A stretch of DNA of 64,000 nt from G963422445 sp963422445 (lineage in GTDB: Bacteria > Pseudomonadota > Alphaproteobacteria > Thalassobaculales > Thalassobaculaceae), in contig OY729512.2 of assembly GCA_963422445.2 (NCBI GenBank), forward strand, positions 5,022,001 through 5,086,000, in the 5' to 3' direction. Position numbers and translations under genes: made by a program. Of this stretch, positions 1-9,076 are shown piece by piece. Within the stretch, counting starts at the first letter, position 1; each line of letters begins with the position of its first letter. A model generated the notes under the pieces. That model searched no databases, was not told the origin of the DNA, and saw only the letters and a program-made list of their open reading frames with translations.

Positions 1-636
1 GGGCTGTGTGCGGTCAAGTGCCTGAATTTGCGACCTGTCATCGATCGACAGCACGACCGCGTGAGCCGGTGGCGCAACGGAGAGGCCGACGATGTCGGTC
101 AGCGTCTCGAGGCAGGCGGGATCGTTCGAAAGCGTGAACGGCCGCCAGCGGTGCGGCATCAGGCCATGCGCCTGCCAGACCGCCCAGACCCTCGAAGCGG
201 CACCCCCACAGCCTTCGCCATCGCCCGCAGCGTCCAGTGGGTCGCCGCGTGAGGCGGCGGGGTGTGGGTCAACCTTACGATCTTCGCCTCTGGCTCAGGA
301 GCCAGAGGCGTCTTGCCCGGCGGACGCGTCTTGTCCCGCAGAAGTCCGTCCACACCGTCTTCCATAGAAGCGGTCCTGCCAGCGCCAGACACTGTTCTTC
401 GCCTTGCCGGTCTCTCTCATGATGGCCATCCTGCCGAGCCCATCGTCGCTCAGAAGAACGATGCGCGCCCGCCAGACGTGCGTCTGCGGGCTCTTCGGGT
501 CCGGGACAACCGTTTCAAGGCGATGCCGGTCGCCTGAAGTGAGTGTGAATGAAACACCAAGGCGCATCTTGCAGACCTCCGTGATCGACAAATCAGAAGA
601 ACACAATAATGGATATATCTGTAGAGATCAATACAC
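1..636 (-). mobile_element. IS630-family element, partial at the window edge (IS630 type a)
   Basis: The transposase is read leftwards from the ATG at 567 and runs off the window. It begins with a helix-turn-helix region (HVWRARIVLLSDDGLGRMA), shifts frame near 365 at CTTCTATGG, and continues as MEDGVDGLLRDKTRPPG. The same protein occurs at 14473-15621 and 38127-39276. Further frame damage appears left of about 215, so this copy looks decayed. Its outer end is followed by TA at 637-638, the usual IS630 target duplication. Confidence 0.85.
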
Positions 637-850
637 TAGCGGGGAGACGCCACCGGTGTCATGTCCTGCGACAGCACTCTTGTTGATGTCGAAATCGCTC
701 GGCCGCCGAAAATAAGGAGAAGTTCCTGCTCCACAGAACGGGTCCGATGCATTACCGTTTCGAGCTTGGCACCGCGGCTGCGCGTTCGCCCGGTTCGCTT
801 GCGGCCGGACACCGACAGGATTTCACCCGGGTCATCTGAGGGAGCAGACC

Positions 851-1795
851 ATGAGCGTAACCCATCATCTCGCCGCATCTCCGGCGACAGTGCATTGGGG
901 GTTCTTCGACGCCGCCCTCGATCCGGTGCTCGAAATCGCCTCCGGTGATATCGTCACGATCGAATCCGTTTCGGGTGGCCCGGAGACCCTGCCAAGCGAT
1001 GGGTATCACATCCCTCCCGAATTGCTGACGATCCACGCCGAAGTCCCCCAGGTGATGCAAGGTCACATCCTGACCGGACCGATCCGTATCGCTGGCGCCA
1101 AAGCCGGGCAGGTTCTGCAGGTCGACATCCTCGATGTCGGCTTGCGTCAGGACTGGGGGTACAATTTCGTGCGGCCGCTCGCCGGCGGCTTGCCCGGAGA
1201 ATTCGAGGAAACAACCCGGATGACAATCCGCCTTGACTCAGCTGCGCAGGAAGGAGAGTTGCCCTGGGGCACCCGCCTGCCGTTGCGGCCATTCTTTGGC
1301 GTCATGGGCTGCGCGCCGCCGCCGATCTGGGGAATGATCAGTTCGATCCAGCCGCGCGCCCACGGCGGAAACATGGACAACAAGGAACTGATCGCCGGAA
1401 CCACGCTCTATCTGCCGATCTTCGTCGACGGCGCAAATTTTTCCGCCGGAGACGGTCATGGCTGCCAGGGCGACGGTGAAGTCTGCGTGACCGCCATCGA
1501 GACCGCGCTCAGCGGCCGATTTCGCCTGACCGTGCGCGACGACATCAGTCTCGACCTGCCGCGGGCCGAGACTGATCGGGCCTATATCACCATGGCCTTC
1601 GATGAGGATCTCGACGACGCGGCACGCGAGGCACTGCGGCAGATGATCGCACTGATTGTGAGCCGGACCAATCTGAATCGCGCCCAGGCCTACGCCCTCT
1701 GTTCGCTCGCGGCCGACCTCCGGGTCACCCAGATCGTCAACGGCAACAAGGGTATCCATGTGGTTCTGCCGAAATCGGCATTGTCGACAGCATGA
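851..1795 (+). CDS. Acetamidase/formamidase family protein
   Basis: A 314-residue protein of the FmdA/AmdA family (PF03069), cytoplasmic enzymes that hydrolyse small amides such as formamide or acetamide to ammonia and the acid. Family hallmarks are visible: PPIWG and HGGNMDNKEL in the middle, then FSAGDGHGCQGDGEVC, the conserved segment next to the active site. Length matches the shorter bacterial members. The ATG at 851 has GAGGGAG about 8 bases upstream. The next gene starts 13 bases after the stop, so the two are probably co-transcribed. The true substrate cannot be read from sequence, because many members act on unknown amides. I see no frame damage. Confidence 0.88.
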   Translation: MSVTHHLAASPATVHWGFFDAALDPVLEIASGDIVTIESVSGGPETLPSDGYHIPPELLTIHAEVPQVMQGHILTGPIRIAGAKAGQVLQVDILDVGLRQDWGYNFVRPLAGGLPGEFEETTRMTIRLDSAAQEGELPWGTRLPLRPFFGVMGCAPPPIWGMISSIQPRAHGGNMDNKELIAGTTLYLPIFVDGANFSAGDGHGCQGDGEVCVTAIETALSGRFRLTVRDDISLDLPRAETDRAYITMAFDEDLDDAAREALRQMIALIVSRTNLNRAQAYALCSLAADLRVTQIVNGNKGIHVVLPKSALSTA

Positions 1796-1808
1796 TGGGA
1801 GACCGGGA

Positions 1809-2708
1809 ATGTTGAAGGATCACGGCCGTTACCTCTACTCCGGCCTCCCATCGCGACCGCGGTACGAATGGCCCAATGGCGCCAGGGTCGCGGTCTATGT
1901 CGCAATCAACATCGAAGCCTTCAGTTTCGGTGAAGGCAAAGGGGCGGCCATTGCGCCACCGGACCAGGCCGTCAGCCACAGCATCTATTCCTGGCGCGAT
2001 TACGGGAATCGGGTCGGCTTCTGGCGCTTGATGGACCTCCTCGACGAGTTCGAACTTCCAGCCGAGCACCAGTTGAACACCGCAATCTACGAAACCTGCC
2101 CCGATATCCCCCGCCGCATCAGATCGCGGGGCGACGAGGTTCTCGGCCACGGCATCACCAATTCCGATGAACAGGGCGGGCTGTCCGAGGACGAAGAACG
2201 TCGACTAATTCGCGATTGCACCGAAACCATCGCCCGCAACGAAGGGCAACCGCCAACCGGCTGGATGAGTCCTTGGCTGTCGAACAGCGCAGCGACCATG
2301 GATCTGCTGCAGGAAGCCGGCTATCGCTATGTCATGGACTGGACCATGGACGATCAGCCGGTATGGATGAAGACCCGGAACGGCCGCCTGCTGGCCATGC
2401 CCTATCCGGTCGAAGCCAACGACAATCGGGGAATCGTCTGGTACCGTTACACCTCGCGCGATTTCACCGACATGCTGATCGACGGCTTCGACGAGATGCT
2501 CACGCAGTCCGACCGGGACGGGCACCCGGTTGTCTGTCCGATCTCGCTCCACCCGTTCGTGGTGGGCCGTCCCTACCGGATACGCGAATTGCGCCGTGCA
2601 TTCCGGCACATCCTGACTCACCAAGACCGTATCTGGCTGACACGGCCGGGCGATATCTGTCGTCTTGTCGAGACTCTTCCTGACGGCATCGTCCCCGGCA
2701 GTGCATGA
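1809..2708 (+). CDS. Polysaccharide deacetylase family protein (allantoinase PuuE-like)
   Basis: A 299-residue NodB-type deacetylase-fold protein, in the subgroup often annotated as polysaccharide deacetylase or PuuE-like hydrolase. These are metal-dependent hydrolases of C-N bonds. The conserved middle reads NTAIYETCPDIPRR followed by GDEVLGHGITNS, and later TGWMSPWLSNS and ISLHPFVVGRP, the expected order of the family's motif blocks. The start at 1809 is preferred over an upstream in-frame codon at 1758, because that one overlaps the preceding gene and 1809 has GGGAGACCGGG just before it. Pairing with an acetamidase-like gene suggests joint use of an amide or ureide nitrogen source; this is inference. 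Confidence 0.8.
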   Translation: MLKDHGRYLYSGLPSRPRYEWPNGARVAVYVAINIEAFSFGEGKGAAIAPPDQAVSHSIYSWRDYGNRVGFWRLMDLLDEFELPAEHQLNTAIYETCPDIPRRIRSRGDEVLGHGITNSDEQGGLSEDEERRLIRDCTETIARNEGQPPTGWMSPWLSNSAATMDLLQEAGYRYVMDWTMDDQPVWMKTRNGRLLAMPYPVEANDNRGIVWYRYTSRDFTDMLIDGFDEMLTQSDRDGHPVVCPISLHPFVVGRPYRIRELRRAFRHILTHQDRIWLTRPGDICRLVETLPDGIVPGSA

Positions 2709-2747
2709 ACGGTGGCCATAATCCGTGGCAACCGCAGCCGGCTAAAC

Positions 2748-4190
2748 TCAACCGGCGGCCGGCCGTGGAAGAATGTCTCGCGCGGTCTTGCGAACCAGAT
2801 GCCATGCCGCATCGACATGACGGTAGTCGGTGCTCGTCTGCCCGATCGACCATCTGATCGCATAGGCGTCGCGAACCCGGTTCTGGGTAAAATACACCGA
2901 CCCGCTGTCGTTCAGACGGTGCAGCAGGATTTCGTTGAGCCGGTCGAGCTCCGCCCCCGGCGCAAACCCCGAAGGTCTGTAACGAAAATTGAAAAGCGCA
3001 AGCGAGCGCGGCGCCACGATCTCGTAATCCGGGTCGGCCGCAACCAGCTCTTCTGCCTCCCGCGCGAGAGCGATATGCAGGCGCAGGATCGCGCGCAGGC
3101 CGCCGACGCCATAAGAGCGGATGACGAACCAGAGCTTCAACGCCCGGAACCGCCGCCCAAGCGGAATGCTCCAGTCCCGATAGTCGATGATACGGCCCTG
3201 TTCACGACTCTTCAGGAATTCGGGCAGAATCCCGAGGGTGCGGACCAAAGCATCGGGATCCCGGACATAATGGGCTGAACAGTCGAAATTGGTCATCAGC
3301 CATTTATGCGGGTTGAACACAAGACTGTCAGCCAGTTCGATCCCGTCGGCCATCCATCGCTCTTCCGGCAGGATCAGCGCTGCCCCGGCCCATGCTGCAT
3401 CGACATGCAGGAAAACGTCGTTGGCGCGGCAGATCTCACCAATCGCGCGCAACGGGTCGACCGCGCCGACCCCTGTGGTTCCGATCGACGCCACGACACA
3501 GGCAGGAACCCGACCGGCGGCACGATCCGTCGCGATGGCTTGTGCCAGCGCCTCGGGGTTCATGGCGAATCGATCATCGGTTTCAATCAGACGGACGTTC
3601 GCCTTGCCGTATCCGGCGATCTTCGCACCTTTCTCGGTCGCCGAATGCGCCTGCTCGGACGCGTAGACGACAACCGGTCTGGTTCCGACCAGACCATCTG
3701 CATTCACGGTCCAGCCAGTCGCGCGCTCACGCGCCGTAAGCAGAGCGCAGAGGATGGCGCCGGAAGCCGAATCCTGAATCACGCCATGCAATCCGTCGGG
3801 AAGTCCGGTCATCATCCGCAGCCAGTCGAGCATGCGGGTTTCCATCTCCGTGGCCGCCGGACTGGTCTGCCAGAGCATGCATTGCGCGCCCATGGCCGCG
3901 GTCAGCATCTCCGCCAGCACCGAGGGCGGGCTGGAATTGGCCGGAAAATAGGCGAAAAATCCGGGATGTTGCCAATGTGTCATCCCCGGCAGAACAATCG
4001 ATCGGAAATCGGCGAAGATCGTTTCCATCGCCTCGCCCGACTCCGGCGGCGTCTCCGGCAATTGCGCCGCAATGTCGCCGGGAGCCGTCTGCGCCCGGAC
4101 CGGATAGGCCTCGACCCCGTCCATGTAATCGGCCATCCAGTCAACCATGGCATGGGCGTGTTTCCGGAAGTCATCAGTATCCATCCTCAT
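2748..4190 (-). CDS. Pyridoxal-phosphate-dependent group II amino-acid decarboxylase (aromatic-type)
   Basis: A 480-residue group II decarboxylase (PF00282), related to aromatic-L-amino-acid and tyrosine/tryptophan decarboxylases. The PLP-binding lysine is visible in NPHKWLMTNFDCS near residue 300, preceded by HVDAAWAGAA, whose Asp contacts the pyridine nitrogen. The N-terminal block PGMTHWQHPGFFAYFPAN and the LIGHT-like GYGVGGLRA region are also typical. Length equals the family norm. The ATG at 4190 overlaps the end of queG by 17 bases, so translation is probably coupled; an alternative ATG at 4184 is possible. The substrate is probably an aromatic amino acid, but that is not fixed by the sequence. 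Confidence 0.88.
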   Translation of the reverse strand: MRMDTDDFRKHAHAMVDWMADYMDGVEAYPVRAQTAPGDIAAQLPETPPESGEAMETIFADFRSIVLPGMTHWQHPGFFAYFPANSSPPSVLAEMLTAAMGAQCMLWQTSPAATEMETRMLDWLRMMTGLPDGLHGVIQDSASGAILCALLTARERATGWTVNADGLVGTRPVVVYASEQAHSATEKGAKIAGYGKANVRLIETDDRFAMNPEALAQAIATDRAAGRVPACVVASIGTTGVGAVDPLRAIGEICRANDVFLHVDAAWAGAALILPEERWMADGIELADSLVFNPHKWLMTNFDCSAHYVRDPDALVRTLGILPEFLKSREQGRIIDYRDWSIPLGRRFRALKLWFVIRSYGVGGLRAILRLHIALAREAEELVAADPDYEIVAPRSLALFNFRYRPSGFAPGAELDRLNEILLHRLNDSGSVYFTQNRVRDAYAIRWSIGQTSTDYRHVDAAWHLVRKTARDILPRPAAG

Positions 4191-5346
4191 GTCCCCGCTT
4201 TAATTCGCCGCCGCCCGGATCATCGGGCCCGACCGGTTCGCCACAGGCAAGGCGCCATTCCCTGCGGACCACGGCATCCGTCTCGACCGGACGGCAAGCC
4301 TGCGCCAACCTCCGCGTCCGCTCTGGACCGGCGATCTGTCCAAGCGCCCAGACGGCCGCGGCACGAACCAGAGGCGACGCGTCCGACAGCAACGCCAGAT
4401 GGGCTCGCACGACCATCGCGCCCCCGGCATTACCCCAGGCGATCAGCACATTCCGGAGAAACCGGTCGCGGCCGATCCGCTTGATCGATGAACCGCTGAA
4501 ACGGGCACGGAACCCCGCATCGTCAAGATCGAGAAAGGATTGCAACAACGGCAAGTCGAGGTCGGCCCGAGGCACGAAAGCCGCTTCGCGCGTCGCAACG
4601 GCATATTTGTTCCACGGGCAAACGGCCAGACAATCGTCGCAGCCGTAAATCCGGTTACCGATCGCCGCCCGAAAGGCAATCGGAATATGCCCCTTGTGCT
4701 CGATTGTGAGATAGGAAATGCACCGCGTCGCATCCAGCGTGTAAGGCGCCGGAAAAGCATCCGTCGGGCAAATATCGAGACATTTGCGGCAGGATCCGCA
4801 ATGATCACGGCCCGGCTCGTCAGGCTCGATCTGCAACGTCGTGAACAGCTCACCAAGGAACAGCCAGGATCCGAACCGACGGCTGACCAGATTTGAGTGC
4901 TTGGCCTGCCAGCCGACGCCAGCCGCCTGCGCCAAGGGTTTCTCGAGCACAGGTGCGGTATCGACAAACACCTTCAAGTCACAATCGAATGTGTCGCCAA
5001 ACCAGCGACCGAACCGTTTCAGGCGTTTTTTAACGAGATCGTGATAGTCACGGTTCCGGGCATAGACCGAGATATTACCCCTGTCCCTCGCGTCGATGTC
5101 TTCGAGAGGATCACGCGTCGGTCCGTAATTTGCTGCCAGCACGACCACGCTGCGCGCGGCGGGCCACAGCGCTTTCGGGTCACGACGGCGCACGGCGGTC
5201 CGCGCCATCCAGTCCATATCGCCATGCTCGCCGGCCGCGACAAACGCATCAAGCCGGGCCTGTTCGCGCGCACCGACAGCCGCTGCCGCGAAGCCGACGG
5301 CATCGAATTTCAGATCAAGAGCCTTGTCGCGGATTCGCTGCTTCAT
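4174..5346 (-). CDS. queG: Epoxyqueuosine reductase QueG
   Basis: QueG reduces epoxyqueuosine to queuosine in tRNA, the last step of the pathway, using cobalamin and two 4Fe-4S clusters. The ferredoxin motif CGSCRKCLDICPTDAFPAP and the second cluster motif CDDCLAVCPWNK are both present, and the N-terminal domain has the family block GDMDWMAR...RRDPKALWPAARSVV. I start it at the Met at 5346 (MKQRIRDKALDLKF), which gives 390 residues, the usual size; the longer frame adds an unlikely basic leader. It overlaps tgt upstream by about 30 bases and the decarboxylase downstream by 17 bases, so the three genes sit in one transcript. Confidence 0.95.
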   Translation of the reverse strand: MKQRIRDKALDLKFDAVGFAAAAVGAREQARLDAFVAAGEHGDMDWMARTAVRRRDPKALWPAARSVVVLAANYGPTRDPLEDIDARDRGNISVYARNRDYHDLVKKRLKRFGRWFGDTFDCDLKVFVDTAPVLEKPLAQAAGVGWQAKHSNLVSRRFGSWLFLGELFTTLQIEPDEPGRDHCGSCRKCLDICPTDAFPAPYTLDATRCISYLTIEHKGHIPIAFRAAIGNRIYGCDDCLAVCPWNKYAVATREAAFVPRADLDLPLLQSFLDLDDAGFRARFSGSSIKRIGRDRFLRNVLIAWGNAGGAMVVRAHLALLSDASPLVRAAAVWALGQIAGPERTRRLAQACRPVETDAVVRREWRLACGEPVGPDDPGGGELKRGHEDGY

Positions 5347-6493
5347 CGGGCCGCTCCGCCGAAACCCCGAGCGCGGGCACATCGCCCTCGGCCTGCTGGT
5401 CGTAAAACGCCGCCGCGAACGGCTCCAGCTGCCCCGCCGCGATCGCCGCGCGCACGCCGGCCATCAGGCGCTGGTAGTAGTGCAGATTGTGCCAGGTCAA
5501 CAGCATGGCGCCAAGTATCTCGCCGGCCTTGACCAGATGATGCAGATAGGCCCGGGTAAACTGGCGGCACGCCGGGCATCCACAGTCCGGCTCAAGCGGA
5601 CGCGGATCGGAGGCATGGCGCGCATTGCGAAGATTGACAGGACCGCGACGCGTGAATGCCTGTCCGGTGCGCCCGGACCGGGTCGGGAGCACACAATCGA
5701 ACATGTCGATGCCGCGCCGCACCGATTCGACAAGGTCCGACGGCTTGCCAACCCCCATCAGATAGCGCGGGCGATCGTCCGGGAGTACGGCTGTCGTCAC
5801 ATCAAGAATCCGCAGCATCGCGTCCTGCCCCTCTCCGACAGCGAGGCCGCCAACCGCATAACCGTCAAACCCCATGTCGATCAGCGTCGCGGCTGATTCA
5901 CGCCGGAGATCTTCGAACACACCGCCTTGAACGATACCGAACAGGCCATACCCGGCGCGAACATCGAATGCCGCCTTCGAACGCTTGGCCCAACGCATCG
6001 ACAATCGCATCGACTCTGCCGCCTGTTCGTGGGTCGCCGGAAATGGCGTGCACTCATCGAACGCCATCGTGATGTCGGCCTCTAACTGGCGCTGGATCTC
6101 AACGGCGGACTCCGGCGAGAGCATGTGGATGCTGCCATCGATATGGCTCCGAAACCGGACACCGGTCTCGTCGAGCTTGCGCAATGCCGCAAGCGACATC
6201 ACCTGAAAACCGCCTGAATCTGTCAGGATCGGTCCATCCCACCCCATGAACCGGTGCAGACCGCCGAGCGCCGCGACCTTGGACGCACCAGGGCGCAGCA
6301 TCAGATGGTAGGTATTTCCGAGAAGGATCTGGGCGCCCGTCGTCCGCACAGAGTCCGGCAACATACCCTTGACGGTTCCGGCCGTACCCACCGGCATGAA
6401 GGCCGGCGTGTCGATCGTACCATGGGCGGTTTCGAGGCGCGCGCGCCGGGCGAACCCGACGGTTGCCTCTACGGTAAAGCGAAGCGTCATCAA
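5315..6493 (-). CDS. tgt: tRNA-guanine transglycosylase (queuine tRNA-ribosyltransferase)
   Basis: Tgt swaps guanine-34 of GUN-anticodon tRNAs for preQ1. The 392-residue protein has the family blocks in order: TPAFMPVGTAGTVKGM, LGNTYHLMLRPG, DSGGFQVMSL (catalytic and base-recognition Asp), GIVQGG, GGLAVGEG, YLMGVGKP, and FDCVLPTRSGRTGQAFT with the nucleophilic Asp. The C-terminal zinc site is seen as CGCPAC plus a later His-containing LTWHNLHYYQRLM. It lies between an EthD-like gene and queG on the same strand, and queA and a precursor transporter lie across a divergent promoter 3.7 kb away. Confidence 0.96.
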   Translation of the reverse strand: MMTLRFTVEATVGFARRARLETAHGTIDTPAFMPVGTAGTVKGMLPDSVRTTGAQILLGNTYHLMLRPGASKVAALGGLHRFMGWDGPILTDSGGFQVMSLAALRKLDETGVRFRSHIDGSIHMLSPESAVEIQRQLEADITMAFDECTPFPATHEQAAESMRLSMRWAKRSKAAFDVRAGYGLFGIVQGGVFEDLRRESAATLIDMGFDGYAVGGLAVGEGQDAMLRILDVTTAVLPDDRPRYLMGVGKPSDLVESVRRGIDMFDCVLPTRSGRTGQAFTRRGPVNLRNARHASDPRPLEPDCGCPACRQFTRAYLHHLVKAGEILGAMLLTWHNLHYYQRLMAGVRAAIAAGQLEPFAAAFYDQQAEGDVPALGVSAERPDEAANPRQGS

Positions 6494-6531
6494 ACCCGCT
6501 GCACAATGTTGGCTGAAACTGTTCCGACGGC

Positions 6532-7215
6532 TCAGCGGTTGTTGCCGAACATCAGAACATGATTGCCGCGATCAATCGCCCCGGCGTGAACGCCGTAGTC
6601 CGGCAAGCCGGCATCGAAACCGGCCCGCAAGGCTGCCCGAGTGTCACGGGGGGTCTGGCCCTCGAGCAGGACAATCCATTGCGGCGTTTCATTCCCCGGG
6701 ATTGCCACGCCCTGGGCTCTGCGTCCTTCATTCACGACATCGAGATCATTCTCGGCGAGCAGGCCGCCAATCATGCCAGGACGCGCGATGAGAGCCGGCA
6801 ACAGATCGTCCTTGAGATGGCTGCGAAGGCGATCCATGACGTCAGGCGCGGGAAAGAACCGGGCGAAAGCGCAGGCGCCAGCAAAACCGTGAGTCAGATC
6901 GACCGTGACGCGGGCTGTCACCCGATCGAAGTCGGTAAAGGTCTTCATCACCCTTTTCGACCAGTCGGACTGGTCGGCCAGCAACTTCATGTAGTCTGGA
7001 TCGCACAGCTGTTCGACCACATCGGTCTCGTAGGTCGCGAAGTACCTGATCTTGGCATCGCCGTCACAATCCACATAGCGGCGGGCGCGATGAAACCCCG
7101 GCAACCAGACCCGTTCGTCGATATGCTCGCGGTTGTACCATTCGTTGAAATCCTCTTCCGCACCAGCCGCCGGCTGGGTGAAGGTCATCAGCATGCCCTT
7201 GCCGTATTGCGCCAT
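6532..7215 (-). CDS. EthD/dimeric alpha-beta-barrel family protein
   Basis: A 227-residue protein with two ferredoxin-like (dimeric alpha-beta barrel) halves. The first half holds FNEWYNREHIDERVWLPGF, the recurring signature of EthD/DUF4286-like proteins (a small-molecule-binding barrel). The second starts around GACAFARFFPAPDVMDRL. The function is unknown; relatives are often found in catabolic operons for aromatic or lactone substrates. It sits 38 bases upstream of tgt and 12 bases downstream of the next gene, so it belongs to the long leftward run. No signal peptide or membrane segment is seen. The family call is fairly sure, a role is not. Confidence 0.65.
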   Translation of the reverse strand: MAQYGKGMLMTFTQPAAGAEEDFNEWYNREHIDERVWLPGFHRARRYVDCDGDAKIRYFATYETDVVEQLCDPDYMKLLADQSDWSKRVMKTFTDFDRVTARVTVDLTHGFAGACAFARFFPAPDVMDRLRSHLKDDLLPALIARPGMIGGLLAENDLDVVNEGRRAQGVAIPGNETPQWIVLLEGQTPRDTRAALRAGFDAGLPDYGVHAGAIDRGNHVLMFGNNR

Positions 7216-7227
7216 GGTAGCTCTCCG

Positions 7228-8046
7228 TCATTGGTGGATCAGGGCGGCGATAAAGTCCTTGACTGGCATGCCGGCCTTCGCCCCGACGGCGGCGGCCTTG
7301 GCGTTCAGATGCGACAGGACGCCGTCGCGGTAGACCGATTCGCCGTCACCGATACGCGCCGACATGCAGGCAACGGTCCCAGCGATGATGCCCCGGCTGT
7401 CCAGCGGCGCCAGACGGCCGAGCGCAGCATCGTCGCGGCCGCCGCCGGCATCGTGAAAAAACCCGGCAAATGCATCGACCCGTAATGCGGCAACCGGGTC
7501 CGCGTGCGGGGTGCCGCCGTGACTGCCCGAGACCACGATGCGCCCGACATCGTCGTCGGTCACAAGCGAGATGGAATCCATGAGAACAATCGTGCGTTCG
7601 CCAGGCACGGCCGGCAATTCCTTGCGCGCCTCGGCATAAGCAGGGGCCGTCTTGCCGGACCGCTCGGCTTTTGTCATGAGATCCGCCGCCGCGAGAGCCG
7701 GCATGCCGATGACAACACCAAGTGCCAGAGCCAGAGGATTGGCGAATGAAATGAGACCGTCAGCAGCGCAACTTTCGCCATCGCCGATCCGGCAGGACAT
7801 GGTGCCGACCGTTGCGTAGGGGATATCCAGGTCCTGGCAATAGGCTCCACCGGAAATTCCTGCGTCATCCTTGCAGCACCCCGCGTCGTTGAGAATGACG
7901 CCGCGCGCCTGCGCCTTGACCGCCAGATATGCTGCATAGACGCCGCCATGCGACCCGCCGAGAACAACTCGACCATCGCATTCGGGGCCCAGCTTGGTCA
8001 CCGTATCGGCAATGACGACACGATCGTCGAGAACACGATTTGCCAT
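7228..8046 (-). CDS. Unknown protein built of two similar halves with GSHGG motifs
   Basis: I do not recognise this 272-residue protein. It is an internal duplication. The first half has VVLGGSHGGVYAAYLAV (about residues 27-43), NDAGCCKDDAG and GTMSCRIGDGES. The second half repeats this as IVVSGSHGGTPHADPVA, HDAGGGRDDA and GTVACMSARIGDGES. The paired Ser-His-Gly-Gly and Arg-Ile-Gly-Asp-Gly-Glu-Ser motifs are candidates for catalytic or ligand sites. Neighbours are E1 beta upstream (58-base gap) and the EthD-like gene downstream (12-base gap), so a role in the same catabolic operon is likely. A hydrolase-like activity is conceivable but unproven. Confidence 0.6.
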   Translation of the reverse strand: MANRVLDDRVVIADTVTKLGPECDGRVVLGGSHGGVYAAYLAVKAQARGVILNDAGCCKDDAGISGGAYCQDLDIPYATVGTMSCRIGDGESCAADGLISFANPLALALGVVIGMPALAAADLMTKAERSGKTAPAYAEARKELPAVPGERTIVLMDSISLVTDDDVGRIVVSGSHGGTPHADPVAALRVDAFAGFFHDAGGGRDDAALGRLAPLDSRGIIAGTVACMSARIGDGESVYRDGVLSHLNAKAAAVGAKAGMPVKDFIAALIHQ

Positions 8047-8104
8047 GAGCTTGTCCTTCTGTTTCCGTTGCGGACTGCGGCTGCCCTGGGCAGCCGGCAG
8101 CCCG

Positions 8105-9076
8105 TTACGTCACCATTCGACGCACCATAGCGAGGATCATGTCCACAGTGACCCTAACCTGATCCTCGAGAGGAGGCGCATAGGACACCGGAATCCGCGG
8201 CGCCGCGAGGCGACGAACAGGCTCCTTCAATGCGCCGAAACAATGCTCCGCCACGGTCGCAGCCACCTCGGCCCCAAAGCCGCCAACGGAAACACTTTCA
8301 TGGGTGATCAGCAGTCGCCCGGTTTTTTCCACCGATGCGATGACCGCCTCGCGATCCCATGGCCAGAGCGTGCGCAGGTCGATGACCTCGGCCGACACGC
8401 CGTCCTCTGCAAGCCGGGCCGCCGCATCGGCCGCGACCTGGACCTGTGCCGACCAGGCCACAATGGTGATATCCGAGCCGCGCCGTTCGATCCGGGCCTT
8501 GCCTAACGGAATCACCACATCGCCGTCGGAGACTTCGCCTTCGAGTTGCCAACTGTTCTTGTGTTCGAAATAAACGACCGGATCATTGCAACGGATCGCC
8601 GCCTTCAACAAACCCTTGTTGTCGGCCGGCGTTGCCGGCACCGCGACGACGAGACCGGGAATATGCGTGTACCAGCTTTCCAGAGACTGGCTGTGCTGTG
8701 CCGCCGAAGAGCGCCACATTCCCATCGGCTCGCGAATCACCATCGGGACTCTGGTCTGACCGCCAAGCATGTAACGGGCCTTTGCGGCCTGGTTGATCAA
8801 TTCATCAACCGCGCAGAGCGCAAAGTCCGCGAAACGCATCTCGATGACCGGCCTGGTTCCGGCCATCGCCGCACCGACGCCGGCGCCCATGATCGCAGCT
8901 TCGGAAATCGGAGCATCGGAAATCCGTTCCGACCCGAACTCCTCCTGCAAGCCGTCATACTGGCTGAACACGCCGCCGCGACCGAGGTCCTCGCCGACCG
9001 CCCAGACCAGAGGATCACGCCGCATTTCTTCCGCAAGCGCCGATCTGCCGGCTTCGACATAGGTCATGATCGCCAT
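8105..9076 (-). CDS. 2-oxoacid (pyruvate/acetoin-type) dehydrogenase E1 component, beta subunit
   Basis: A 323-residue TPP-dependent E1 beta subunit (transketolase-like pyrimidine-binding plus C-terminal domains). Signatures are EDLGRGGVFSQYDGL, SDAPISEAAIMGAGVGAAM (the conserved Glu that activates TPP), EMRFADFALCAVDELINQ, and VIDLRTLWPWD then ITHESVSVGGFGAEVAA. It partners the alpha subunit encoded immediately upstream, whose TGA stop overlaps its ATG by one base (TGATG). No E2 lipoyl or E3 gene is seen in the window, so the complex either borrows these or acts differently. The exact substrate (pyruvate, acetoin or a branched-chain acid) cannot be told. Confidence 0.9.
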   Translation of the reverse strand: MAIMTYVEAGRSALAEEMRRDPLVWAVGEDLGRGGVFSQYDGLQEEFGSERISDAPISEAAIMGAGVGAAMAGTRPVIEMRFADFALCAVDELINQAAKARYMLGGQTRVPMVIREPMGMWRSSAAQHSQSLESWYTHIPGLVVAVPATPADNKGLLKAAIRCNDPVVYFEHKNSWQLEGEVSDGDVVIPLGKARIERRGSDITIVAWSAQVQVAADAAARLAEDGVSAEVIDLRTLWPWDREAVIASVEKTGRLLITHESVSVGGFGAEVAATVAEHCFGALKEPVRRLAAPRIPVSYAPPLEDQVRVTVDMILAMVRRMVT

